DNA from: Nocardioides lianchengensis
GTDB lineage: Bacteria; Actinomycetota; Actinomycetes; Propionibacteriales; Nocardioidaceae
DNA length: 64,000 bases
Assembly (NCBI RefSeq): GCF_900101465.1
Contig: NZ_FMZM01000012.1
Location: 62,001 to 126,000, forward strand
Reading direction: 5' to 3'
The stretch's first letter is position 1. Each line of letters opens with the position of its first letter. The notes under the pieces were generated by a model. The model was not told the origin of the DNA. It did no database searches and worked only from the letters and a program-made list of their open reading frames with translations. Position numbers and translations under genes: made by a program. This document shows positions 24,313 through 31,604 of this stretch, one piece after another.

Positions 24313-25055
24313 CCGCCGCGACCACCACGACCGCACGCAACGCCCGCGGGGTGCAGACCGAGGGCCGCTCGCCCGAGGAGCTGCGCGAGCTGGTGTCCCA
24401 CTGGGGCGCCGAGCTGGAGCTGGCGCCGGCCGAGGTCATCGTCGAGTGGGCGGCCGCGACCTTCGGGGAGCGGTTCTGCGTGACGTCGTCGATGGGTGAC
24501 GCTGCGCTGGCGCACCTGGTCTCGAAGGTGGTGCCCGGGGTCGACGTGCTGTTCCTCGACACCGGCTACCACTTCATCGAGACCGTCGGCACCCGCGACG
24601 CCGTCGAGGCCACCATGAACCTCAACCTGATCTCGATCACCCCGGTGCAGAGCGTGGCCGAGCAGGACGCGGCGTACGGCAAGGACCTCTACAAGACCGA
24701 CCCCGACCTGTGCTGCAAGCTCCGCAAGGTGCAGCCCCTGGCCGAGCGGCTCGAGAACTACGACGCCTGGGCGACCGGGCTGCGCCGTGCCGAGACCCAC
24801 AACCGGGTCATCGCGCCGGTCATCGGCTGGGACGCCAAGAAGGGCAAGGTCAAGGTCTCGCCCCTGGCGCGCTGGTCCGACGAGCAGATGGAGAGCTACA
24901 TCGCCGAGAACGGCGTGCTCGTCAACCCGCTCGTCTACGACGGCTACCCGTCGATCGGCTGCGCCCCGTGCACCCGACGCGTCGCCCCCGGCGAGGACCC
25001 GCGCTCGGGCCGCTGGGCCGGCACCAACAAGACCGAGTGCGGGATCCACTCGTGA
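24309..25055 (+). CDS. cysH: adenylyl-sulfate (APS) reductase, iron-sulfur type
   Basis: The protein has 248 residues. It reduces adenosine 5'-phosphosulfate to sulfite using thioredoxin. The nucleotide-binding region includes VTSSMGDAALAHLV and VLFLDTGYHF. The cysteine pairs CC in DPDLCCKLRKV and CxxC in SIGCAPCTRRV are the ligands of a [4Fe-4S] cluster and mark the APS rather than the PAPS enzyme. The catalytic Cys lies in the C-terminal TECGIHS. GGGAG is 8 nt before ATG 24309. It is translationally coupled to the small zinc protein upstream. Confidence 0.94.
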   Translation: MTAATTTTARNARGVQTEGRSPEELRELVSHWGAELELAPAEVIVEWAAATFGERFCVTSSMGDAALAHLVSKVVPGVDVLFLDTGYHFIETVGTRDAVEATMNLNLISITPVQSVAEQDAAYGKDLYKTDPDLCCKLRKVQPLAERLENYDAWATGLRRAETHNRVIAPVIGWDAKKGKVKVSPLARWSDEQMESYIAENGVLVNPLVYDGYPSIGCAPCTRRVAPGEDPRSGRWAGTNKTECGIHS

Positions 25056-25128
25056 CCCGCGCCCTGCCATCCCCCATCGCGGACAACGTGGTCCGTCGTA
25101 CCCCTGCACACCCGAGGAGGCTGCCCTG

Positions 25129-25872
25129 ATGGCTGCTCCCGCCCTGGTGGCCCTGGCTCACGGCTCCCGTGACCCGCGGTCCGCCCGCACCATCACCGCC
25201 CTGGTCGACGAGGTCCGCGCGATGCGCCCGGACCTGCGCGTCGAGCAGGCGTTCCTGGAGCTGTCGAAGCCGTCGTTCCAGACGGTCGTCGACCGGCTCG
25301 TGAAGGCCGGGCACGACGAGATCGTCGTCGTGCCGCTGCTGCTCACGGAGGCCTACCACGCCAAGGTCGACGTCCCGTCCGCCGTCGCCGCCGCCGGCGC
25401 CCGGCACCCGGGACTGCGCATTCGCGCGACGTCGATCCTCGGCCTGGAGGCCTGCTTCCTGGAGGTCCTCGACGTCCGGCTGCGCGAGGCGCTGCGGGTC
25501 GCCCGGGTCCGCGAGCTCGACGCCCTGGTGCTGGCCGCCGCCGGCTCCAGCGACGCGCTCGCCAACCAGGCCGTCGCCCGGCTCGCCCGCGTCTGGGGCT
25601 CCCACCACAAGCTCCCGGTGACCGCGGCGTTCGCGTCCAGCTCCCCGCCCGCCACGGGTGAGGCCGTGCGCGCCTTCCGGGCCGAGGGCCGTCGCCACAT
25701 CGCGGTCGCCTCGCTGTTCCTGGCGCCCGGCTTCCTGCCGGACCGGGCCGCCGAGCTCGCCGTCGAGGCGGGCGCGATCGCCGTGTCGGAGCCGCTCGGC
25801 GCGCACCCCGAGGTCGCCCGCACCATCCTGGCCCGCTACGCCGTCGGCGCCGTCGAGCTCGTCCCCGTCTGA
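25129..25872 (+). CDS. sirohydrochlorin chelatase (CbiX-type)
   Basis: The protein has 247 residues in two homologous halves. The first starts PALVALAHGSRDPRSARTIT with the metal-binding His of the HGSR motif; the second includes ALVLAAAGSSDALANQAV and VASLFLAPGFLPDRA. In this context it probably inserts Fe2+ into sirohydrochlorin to make siroheme for the sulfite reductase, rather than Co2+ for cobalamin. CGAGGAGG lies 9 nt before ATG 25129. It is the last gene of the sulfur operon, ended by a strong hairpin. Confidence 0.88.
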   Translation: MAAPALVALAHGSRDPRSARTITALVDEVRAMRPDLRVEQAFLELSKPSFQTVVDRLVKAGHDEIVVVPLLLTEAYHAKVDVPSAVAAAGARHPGLRIRATSILGLEACFLEVLDVRLREALRVARVRELDALVLAAAGSSDALANQAVARLARVWGSHHKLPVTAAFASSSPPATGEAVRAFRAEGRRHIAVASLFLAPGFLPDRAAELAVEAGAIAVSEPLGAHPEVARTILARYAVGAVELVPV

Positions 25873-25885
25873 CCCGCTCCTTCCC

Positions 25886-25939
25886 GCCGAGTCAGCACCA
25901 GTGGTAGGCCGAGTCAGCACCACTGGTGCTGACTCGGCC
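25886..25939. terminator. terminator with two alternative hairpins
   Basis: GCCGAGTCAGCACCAGTGGT (25886-25905) is the exact reverse complement of 25919-25938, giving a 20-bp stem with a 13-nt loop. The loop carries a second copy of the arm, so 25907-25921 can instead pair with 25925-25939 as a 15-bp stem with the loop ACT. The two folds exclude each other. The site separates the convergent sulfur operon and the DUF3037 gene, and its last base is part of the DUF3037 stop codon. Confidence 0.75.
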
Positions 25940-26319
25940 TATCCGACCAGGTGGTCGCGGAGGCGGGTGAGGTCGGCGGCGGGATCCGCGGTGATGCCCC
26001 CGTGCACCGGGCCGGGCTGCAGGACGGTGCTCTTGGGCGCCTTCAGGAAGCCGAAGCGCTGGCTGATGGGCTTCCCCGCCGCGGCTCCCCCACGCCGGTC
26101 GCCCGCGCAGACGCCCGCGACGAAGTCGAGCGCGTCGCAGACCCGGTCGAGGTCCAGCCCCGGGGCGAAGGCCGCGAGCCGGTCGCGGTCGACCTCCCAC
26201 GCGACGTCGAGGAAGTCGCTCGCCTGGCAGTAGAGCACCACGCCGACATTGAGGAACTCCTCGCGGTCGACGCGCGGGACGCAGCGCAGCACGACGTACT
26301 GATAGGACAGCGAGGTCAC
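25939..26319 (-). CDS. DUF3037-domain protein
   Basis: The protein has 126 residues. The pattern YQYVVLRCVPRVDREEFLNV, then GVVLYCQASDFLDV, is that of DUF3037 proteins. The GTG start at 26319 overlaps the stop of the HipA-like kinase by 4 nt, so both are made together. In many genomes DUF3037 genes occur beside HipA-like kinase genes; the joint function is unknown. Confidence 0.85.
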   Translation of the reverse strand: MTSLSYQYVVLRCVPRVDREEFLNVGVVLYCQASDFLDVAWEVDRDRLAAFAPGLDLDRVCDALDFVAGVCAGDRRGGAAAGKPISQRFGFLKAPKSTVLQPGPVHGGITADPAADLTRLRDHLVG

Positions 26320-27092
26320 GCGACGACCTCCGGCAGCCACTGGCGGGTGGCGAGGCGAGCGGTCAGGAACTCGACGTACGACGCCCGCACGGCGTCCGGG
26401 GTCTCCGCCCCCGGGACCGGCTCCAGCCACTCGTCCGGGACGAGGGACAGCACCTCCGGGAGGTCGTCGGCCGAGAGCCGCTCCCGCACCTCGGCATCGG
26501 CCGCGGGCAGGCCGCCGGCGTACCGCTCGAGGACGTGGTCGGTGAGGTCCCACGGCTGCGCGGCGAAGCGCGCCGCGGCGCCCTCCTTGGTCAACGACCC
26601 GCCCGGCCACGCGTGGTGGAAGTAGAGCGAGGCGCCGTGGTCGATCACCCAGAGGTCGCCGTGCCACACCAGCAGGTTCGGGTTGCGCCAGGACCGGTCG
26701 ACGTTCGCGCAGAAGGCGTCGAGCCACAGGACCCGGGCCGCGACGTCCGGGCCCGTCGGGACCTCTCCGTCGTACCCGAAGGAGCCCGGGAGGAAGTCCA
26801 CCCCGAGGTTGAGGCCGATGCTCGCCCGGAGGAGGTCCTGGACCTCCTCGTCGGCCTCGTAGCGCGCGATCTCGGCGCCCAGCTCCAGCGCCACCAGGCG
26901 CGGGGTCCGCAGCCCGATGCGCCGGGCGAGCTCGGCCACGATCGTCTCGGCGACCAGGACCCGGAGCCCCTGGCCGGCCCCCCGGAACTTGCAGACGTAG
27001 GTTCCGAGGTCGGCCGCCTCGACGATGCCCGGGAGGCTGCCGCCCTCGCGCAGCGGGGTGACGTAGCGGGTCACTGGCACGGTCGGAATCAC
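26316..27092 (-). CDS. HipA-like kinase-domain protein
   Basis: The protein has 258 residues. It contains YVCKFRGAGQGLRVLVAETI (lysine for ATP binding and partner Glu), then LDAFCANVDRSWRNPNLLVW (catalytic N-x-D-R-x-x-x-N-P-N region) and LWVIDHGASLYFHH (metal-binding D-x-G-like motif). These match the HipA/PI4K-like kinase fold in a shortened form. It lacks the HipA N-terminal domain and has no HipB-like partner. GTG 27092 is the start, with AGGG about 8 nt upstream. It forms a tight operon with DUF3037. Targets are unknown; it is not shown to be a toxin. Confidence 0.8.
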   Translation of the reverse strand: MIPTVPVTRYVTPLREGGSLPGIVEAADLGTYVCKFRGAGQGLRVLVAETIVAELARRIGLRTPRLVALELGAEIARYEADEEVQDLLRASIGLNLGVDFLPGSFGYDGEVPTGPDVAARVLWLDAFCANVDRSWRNPNLLVWHGDLWVIDHGASLYFHHAWPGGSLTKEGAAARFAAQPWDLTDHVLERYAGGLPAADAEVRERLSADDLPEVLSLVPDEWLEPVPGAETPDAVRASYVEFLTARLATRQWLPEVVA

Positions 27093-27216
27093 GGCGCAAC
27101 CCTAGGTGAGTGTCGAACTGCGTAAGAAGTCCGTTTAGCGGGCGTCTTCTGGAGGTAAAGACCTGTCGGCGGCTCGGGACGCCGCCTCCTCCCAGACTCG
27201 TAGAACGGACACACCC

Positions 27217-27909
27217 TTGCGCGTACGTCGTCTTCTCGCCGCCGTGGTCACGACCGGCCTGATCGCCCCCACCGCTGTGATCGTCGCCTCCACGGCGCCC
27301 GCTTCCGCAGCCACCGCCACCTCGATCGTCAGCGGCAGCCAGGGCCGCGGCTGGATCAAGGTCAACGACTACTCCTCCCAGGCCGGCGCGCCCGTGGCCG
27401 GCACCGACCAGGTGTCGTTCTCGATCAACGTGAAGGGTGCCGACGGCAAGCAGGTCTACGACGGCAGCCTCGTCGTGCAGCAGCTGGCGGCCGGTTCCCG
27501 CTCGTGGCAGACGATCGCCACGTCGTCGAGCGCCTACCTGTACAAGTCGGTCGACATCAAGATCTCGGCGCAGTACCGCGTCTTCTACTCCGGCACGGCC
27601 GAGTACGCCCCGACCGGTGCGTCCGTCGGCACCGTGAAGGCCCAGCGCAAGCTGACCATCAACGGAATGAGCGGCAAGCGGGCCGGCTTCAAGGGCAAGG
27701 TCGCCCCGAAGGCGAAGATCAAGATCATCGTCCAGAAGAAGGTCGGCAAGAAGTTCAAGAAGTACAAGACCGTCCGCAGCAACCGGAAGGGCCGCTTCAC
27801 CGTCGTCCTCCCCGCTCCGAGCCGCGGCAAGTTCGTCTGGAAGATCACCTTCAAGGGCAGCAAGGGCTACACGAGCAGCGTGATCAAGGGCTCGACGTAC
27901 CGTCGCTGA
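27217..27909 (+). CDS. secreted protein with lysine-rich C-terminal beta domain
   Basis: The protein has 230 residues. A Sec signal peptide (MRVRRLLAAVVTTGLIAPTA, cleavage expected after ASA near residue 32) is followed by a beta-rich domain and a very basic C-terminal half (VQKKVGKKFKKYKTVRSNRK) with the strand pattern GRFTVVLPAPSRGKFVWKIT. This resembles the Ig-like tail modules of other secreted actinobacterial proteins, including the two large enzymes at 52-58 kb. TTG 27217 is the only start that gives a proper signal peptide. No catalytic motif is seen; a cell-wall or extracellular-polymer binding role is a guess. Confidence 0.75.
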   Translation: MRVRRLLAAVVTTGLIAPTAVIVASTAPASAATATSIVSGSQGRGWIKVNDYSSQAGAPVAGTDQVSFSINVKGADGKQVYDGSLVVQQLAAGSRSWQTIATSSSAYLYKSVDIKISAQYRVFYSGTAEYAPTGASVGTVKAQRKLTINGMSGKRAGFKGKVAPKAKIKIIVQKKVGKKFKKYKTVRSNRKGRFTVVLPAPSRGKFVWKITFKGSKGYTSSVIKGSTYRR

Positions 27910-27930
27910 CCTCGCTCAGCACTGACTGAC

Positions 27931-27978
27931 CGAACGGGTCAGGCGACCGGCTCCTCGCCGGTCAGCCTGGCCCGTTCG
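27931..27978. terminator. composite hairpin at convergent 3' ends
   Basis: Outer arms CGAACGGG (27931-27938) and CCCGTTCG (27971-27978) enclose inner arms GACCGGC (27945-27951) and GCCGGTC (27957-27963). It overlaps the last codons of the PPK2 gene and follows the secreted-protein gene. Likely bidirectional terminator. Confidence 0.55.
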
Positions 27979-28796
27979 TGCGTCACGTCGAAGTCGGCCG
28001 CCGGCCACTGCGGGTCCAGGCCGCGCAGCGCCTCGAGGAGCAAGCGGCCGACGGCCAGGTCGCGGTACCACTTCCGGTCGGCCGGGACGACGTACCACGG
28101 CGCCGCCTCGGTGCTGGTGCGCTCCAGGGCGATCTCGTAGGCCTCCCGGTAGGCGGGCCAGTGCGCGCGCTCGTCGATGTCGCCGGGGTTGAACTTCCAG
28201 TGCTTGGCCGGGTCGTCGAGCCGGGCCAGCAGCCGCTCCTTCTGCTCGTCGGCCGAGATGTGCAGCATCACCTTCACCAGCGTGGTGCCCGACTCGACCA
28301 GCCGGCGCTCGAAGTCGATGATGGCGTCGTAGCGGCGCTCCAGCTCCTCCGCCGGTGCGAGACCACGCACCCGCGCGATCAGCACGTCCTCGTAGTGGGA
28401 GCGGTCGAAGACCCCGAGGTAGCCCGCTCCGGGCAGCGCCCGCTCGATGCGCCACAGGAAGTCGTGGGCCCGCTCCTCCTCGGTCGGGGCCTTGAACGAG
28501 GTGATCCGGACGCCCTGGGGGTCGACCAGCCCCACGGTGCGCCGCAGGGTGCCGCCCTTGCCGGAGGTGTCCATGCCCTGCAGCACCAGCAGCACCCGTC
28601 GCGACCCGCCCGAGCGGCCCTCGGCGAAGAGCCGCTCCTGCAGGTCCGCCAGCTCCTCGCCGAGCTCGGCCAGCGCCGCCCGTCCGGCGGACTTGCCGTG
28701 CCCGAAGCCCGGCGTCGCGTCGGTCGCGACCGCGGACAGGTCGACGACACCCGCCGGGACGCGCAGCAGGTCGCCGGTCGTCGGCGTGCCGGCCAT
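27939..28796 (-). CDS. ppk2: polyphosphate kinase 2 family protein
   Basis: The protein has 285 residues. PPK2 enzymes transfer phosphate between polyphosphate and nucleotides. The Walker A motif is LVLQGMDTSGKGGTLRR, the lid and Walker B region DRSHYEDVLIARV, and FNPGDIDERAHWPAYREAYE is also typical. It resembles the single-domain class that phosphorylates AMP or ADP (polyphosphate:AMP/ADP phosphotransferase), but class cannot be decided by eye. The ATG overlaps the stop of the phosphoribosyltransferase gene by one base (TGATG), suggesting coupling and a joint role in nucleotide salvage. Confidence 0.9.
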   Translation of the reverse strand: MAGTPTTGDLLRVPAGVVDLSAVATDATPGFGHGKSAGRAALAELGEELADLQERLFAEGRSGGSRRVLLVLQGMDTSGKGGTLRRTVGLVDPQGVRITSFKAPTEEERAHDFLWRIERALPGAGYLGVFDRSHYEDVLIARVRGLAPAEELERRYDAIIDFERRLVESGTTLVKVMLHISADEQKERLLARLDDPAKHWKFNPGDIDERAHWPAYREAYEIALERTSTEAAPWYVVPADRKWYRDLAVGRLLLEALRGLDPQWPAADFDVTHERARLTGEEPVA

Positions 28797-29293
28797 CAGT
28801 GAGCCTGCCCGCCGCGTCGGTCGACGAGCGGTGGCTCGGACGACCAGGGGAAGTTGATCCACCGGTCGGTACGGCGCCAGACGTAGTCGGCGCTCACGAC
28901 GGTCCACGGCTTCTCGTAGATGACGGCGGTCCGCGCCTCGGCGACGTGGTCGGCGCAGAACTCCTGCACGATCTCCAGGGTCTTGCCTGAGTCGGCGACG
29001 TCGTCGGCGATCAGCACCTGGAGCCCCGAGAGGTCCACGGCCTGCGGCGTCGGCGGCAGCATGATCGGAACGTCGAGGCGCTGGTCGACGCCGGTGTAGA
29101 ACTCCACGTTGACCGCGGAGAGGTTCTTCACGTCCAGTGCGTAGCCGAGGCCCATGCCCAGGCCCAGTCCCCCTCGCGCGATCGAGAGCACCAGGTCGGG
29201 CTCGTAGCCGGAGTCGACGACCTGGTGGGCCAGGTCGCGGACGGCCGTGCCGAACAGCTCGTAGGTCAGGATCTCGCGCTCGTCGTCAGCCAC
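28796..29293 (-). CDS. purine-type phosphoribosyltransferase
   Basis: The protein has 165 residues. The PRPP-binding signature is LQVLIADDVADSGKTLEIVQ. The N-terminal LVLSIARGGLGLGMGLGYAL matches the region that binds PPi and base in type I phosphoribosyltransferases such as xanthine/guanine phosphoribosyltransferase. The exact base is unknown. The start is GTG 29293; the ribosome site is weak. It lies upstream of and is coupled to ppk2, and 26 bp downstream of the recX stop, so it might be read from the recX transcript. Confidence 0.88.
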   Translation of the reverse strand: MADDEREILTYELFGTAVRDLAHQVVDSGYEPDLVLSIARGGLGLGMGLGYALDVKNLSAVNVEFYTGVDQRLDVPIMLPPTPQAVDLSGLQVLIADDVADSGKTLEIVQEFCADHVAEARTAVIYEKPWTVVSADYVWRRTDRWINFPWSSEPPLVDRRGGQAH

Positions 29294-29319
29294 GAGAGCA
29301 TTCTGGCCCCCGACAGCGG

Positions 29320-29937
29320 TCAGTCGTCCAGCGCATCCCGTCCCGCTTGGGCCAGTTCGTCCCTGACCACCGCGAACGCGAGCCCTGAGCCGTAGCCCTT
29401 GCGGGCCAGCATCCCGACCAGCCGACGGGTGGCGACGACGTCGTCGACGCGGGTGAGCGTGCGCAGCTTCTTGCGCACCAGCGCCCGCGCGGCCTGCTCC
29501 TCGTCGTCGGGGTCGATCTCGTCGAGGGCCTCGCGGGCCACCTCGTCGTCGATGCCCTTGCGGCGCAGCTCCTGGGCGAGGGCCCGCTTGGCGAGCGCCC
29601 GACCGCCGCCGGCGCCCCGGCTGGCCACCCAGGAACGGGCGAAGGCCCCGTCGTCGACCAGGCCGACCTCCTCGAAGCGGTCGAGGAGGCGGGTCGCCAC
29701 GTCGGTCGGGACGTTCTTGGCCGCCAGCTTGTCACTGAGCTGCTGGCGGCTGCGGGCCTGGCCGGTGAGCTGGTCGAGCAGGATCTTGCGGGCCACCGAC
29801 TCGGGGTCGGCGTCCGGGCCGGCCGCCACCGGGTCGGGCGGCGGAGGTGACGCCGGGGCGGACGCGCGGCGGGTCCACGCGTCCACCCCGACGGAGACGT
29901 CTCCGGCCCACGAGGGGGCGGGTCGGTCGTCGTGCAT
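29320..29937 (-). CDS. recX: RecA regulator RecX
   Basis: The protein has 205 residues. Three-helix repeats typical of RecX are visible: ARKILLDQLTGQARSRQQLS, then LLDRFEEVGLVDDGAFARSW, then LAQELRRKGIDDEVAREALD and LVGMLARKGYGSGLAFAVVR. RecX binds RecA filaments and limits their activity. The first about 45 residues are Pro/Ala-rich and probably disordered. GGGAGG lies 8 nt before ATG 29937. It is downstream of recA on the same strand, but 207 bp with a triple repeat separate them, whereas in mycobacteria the two genes overlap. Confidence 0.92.
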   Translation of the reverse strand: MHDDRPAPSWAGDVSVGVDAWTRRASAPASPPPPDPVAAGPDADPESVARKILLDQLTGQARSRQQLSDKLAAKNVPTDVATRLLDRFEEVGLVDDGAFARSWVASRGAGGGRALAKRALAQELRRKGIDDEVAREALDEIDPDDEEQAARALVRKKLRTLTRVDDVVATRRLVGMLARKGYGSGLAFAVVRDELAQAGRDALDD

Positions 29938-29958
29938 CGGAGCACCTCCCGTGCGTCG

Positions 29959-30141
29959 GGTCTCGATACGCTCGCTGGCGCTCGCTACTCGACCAACGAG
30001 ACCGGTGGTCGAGTGCCGTCGTGAGGGACGAACGACGGTGTCTCGAGACCGGTGGTCGAGTGCCGTCGTGAGGGACGAACGACGGTGTCTCGGGATCGGT
30101 GGTCGAGTGCCGTCGTGAGGGACGAACGACGGTGTATCGAG
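29959..30141. repeat. hairpin element plus three tandem 47-bp repeats between recA and recX
   Basis: Three copies of a 47-bp unit start at 30001, 30048 and 30095, almost identical (differences at ACC/ATC at the unit start and TCTCG/TATCG at its end). Each contains CCGTCGT-9 nt-ACGACGG, a 7-bp hairpin. Directly before them (29959-30003) lies GGTCTCG...CGAGACC with an internal GCTCGCT-rich part, a sequence style widespread in intergenic regions of related actinobacteria. No spacers vary between units, so this is not CRISPR. Confidence 0.9.
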
Positions 30142-30144
30142 ACC

Positions 30145-31194
30145 TCAGAAGTCGTCGACGCCGACCGGCTCGTCGGACAGGGCCTCGGCGGGCGCGTCGG
30201 CCTGGGGGCCGACGCCGAGCTTCTCGAGGATCTTCTTCTCCAGCTCGTTGGCCAGGTCGGGGTTGTCCTTGAGGAACTTGCGGGAGTTCTCCTTGCCCTG
30301 GCCGAGCTGGTCGCCGTCGTAGGTGTACCAGGCGCCGGCCTTGCGGACGATGCCCGCCTCGACGCCGACGTCGATCAGGCCGCCCTCGCGGCTGATGCCC
30401 TTGCCGTACATGATGTCGAACTCGGCCTGCTTGAACGGCGGCGCGACCTTGTTCTTGACGACCTTGACCCGGGTCCGGTTGCCGACCATGTCGGTGCCGT
30501 CCTTGAGCGTCTCGATGCGGCGCACGTCGAGGCGGACCGAGGAGTAGAACTTCAGCGCCCGGCCACCGGTCGTGGTCTCCGGCGAGCCGAACATCACGCC
30601 GATCTTCTCGCGCAGCTGGTTGATGAAGATCGCGGTGGTCTTGGAGTTGTTGAGCGCACCGGTCATCTTGCGCAGCGCCTGGCTCATCAGCCGGGCCTGG
30701 AGGCCGACGTGGCTGTCGCCCATCTCGCCCTCGATCTCGGCCCGGGGCACCAGCGCCGCGACGGAGTCGATGACGATCAGGTCGAGCGCACCCGAGCGGA
30801 TCAGCATGTCGGCGATCTCGAGCGCCTGCTCACCGGAGTCGGGCTGCGAGACCAGCAGCGCGTCGGTGTCGACGCCGAGGGCCTTGGCGTAGTCGGGGTC
30901 GAGCGCGTGCTCGGCGTCGATGAAGGCCACGATGCCGCCGGCGGCCTGGGCGTTGGCCACCGCGTGCAGCGCGACCGTCGTCTTGCCGGAGGACTCCGGA
31001 CCGTAGACCTCGACCACCCGGCCGCGGGGCAGGCCACCGAGGCCCAGCGCGACGTCGAGCGCGATCGATCCGGTCGGGATGACCTCCAGGGGGGCGCGCG
31101 TCTCGTCGCCGAGGCGCATCACCGAGCCCTTGCCGAACGACTTCTCGATGTTCAGCAGGGCGGCGTCGAGGGCCTTGTCGCGATCTCCAGCCAT
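30145..31194 (-). CDS. recA: recombinase RecA
   Basis: The protein has 349 residues, the normal length without an intein. Walker A is GPESSGKT at 65-72; the L1/L2 DNA-binding region (MGDSHVGLQARLMSQALRKM, then GVMFGSPETTTGGRALKFYS) and VIDSVAALVPRAEIEGEMGD are canonical. RecA promotes strand exchange and LexA self-cleavage. ATG 31194 with GAAGG 8 nt upstream is the start, not the further open frame to 31323. A LexA box and a -10-like hexamer lie about 130-150 bp upstream. Confidence 0.97.
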   Translation of the reverse strand: MAGDRDKALDAALLNIEKSFGKGSVMRLGDETRAPLEVIPTGSIALDVALGLGGLPRGRVVEVYGPESSGKTTVALHAVANAQAAGGIVAFIDAEHALDPDYAKALGVDTDALLVSQPDSGEQALEIADMLIRSGALDLIVIDSVAALVPRAEIEGEMGDSHVGLQARLMSQALRKMTGALNNSKTTAIFINQLREKIGVMFGSPETTTGGRALKFYSSVRLDVRRIETLKDGTDMVGNRTRVKVVKNKVAPPFKQAEFDIMYGKGISREGGLIDVGVEAGIVRKAGAWYTYDGDQLGQGKENSRKFLKDNPDLANELEKKILEKLGVGPQADAPAEALSDEPVGVDDF

Positions 31195-31323
31195 GGCCGG
31201 ACCTTCTTTCCTAGCTCGTCGGGTGTCAGGCACGTCGGCGACGCTAGAGCGGTCCACCGACAACGCCTGATCAGCGCTGCCGAGGCTGTGGAGAACCCGT
31301 TCCGGCGTCATGCCTGTGGACAC

Positions 31324-31347
31324 AACCTAGCCCGAACACGTGTTCGA
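31324..31347 (-). promoter_or_regulatory. recA promoter region with LexA box
   Basis: On the minus strand TCGAAC-ACGT-GTTCGG (31347-31332) matches the SOS box TCGAAC-N4-GTTCGA at all but one fixed position; the central 14 bp CGAACACGTGTTCG is a perfect palindrome. TAGGTT (31329-31324) just downstream could be the -10 hexamer. About 130 nt of leader would precede the recA ATG. Confidence 0.8.
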
Positions 31348-31380
31348 TCGCGACATCGACACGCGCGTGTCGCCCGGGGT

Positions 31381-31575
31381 TCAGCGATCGCGCTCCGGCA
31401 GCCCGAGCGCCGCCCAGACCGCGGCCCAGACCTCCTTGGGCGGCACCCCGGCATCGAGCGCCTCCTGCGCGGTGCGGCCACCGAGGGCGCCCATGACGAA
31501 CTGGCTCGCCCACGAGCGGGCGTACGACGCGCCCAGCGCGTCCTCCATCCGGGACCAGAACTCCGTGTGCCTCAC
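31381..31575 (-). CDS. DUF3046 protein
   Basis: The protein has 64 residues: RHTEFWSRMEDALGASYARS, then GGRTAQEALDAGVPPKEVWA. This is the DUF3046 family, which is regularly found just upstream of recA in actinobacteria. The function is unknown. The start is GTG 31575. The LexA box of recA lies between this gene and recA, so it is probably not part of the SOS transcript. Confidence 0.88.
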   Translation of the reverse strand: MRHTEFWSRMEDALGASYARSWASQFVMGALGGRTAQEALDAGVPPKEVWAAVWAALGLPERDR

Positions 31576-31604
31576 GCCGGTGAAGCGTACGGCGCCCCGC
31601 CGAC

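Noticed and set aside
30001..30141. Tandem repeats considered as a CRISPR array
   Set aside because: The 47-bp units follow each other without variable spacers, and there are no cas genes.
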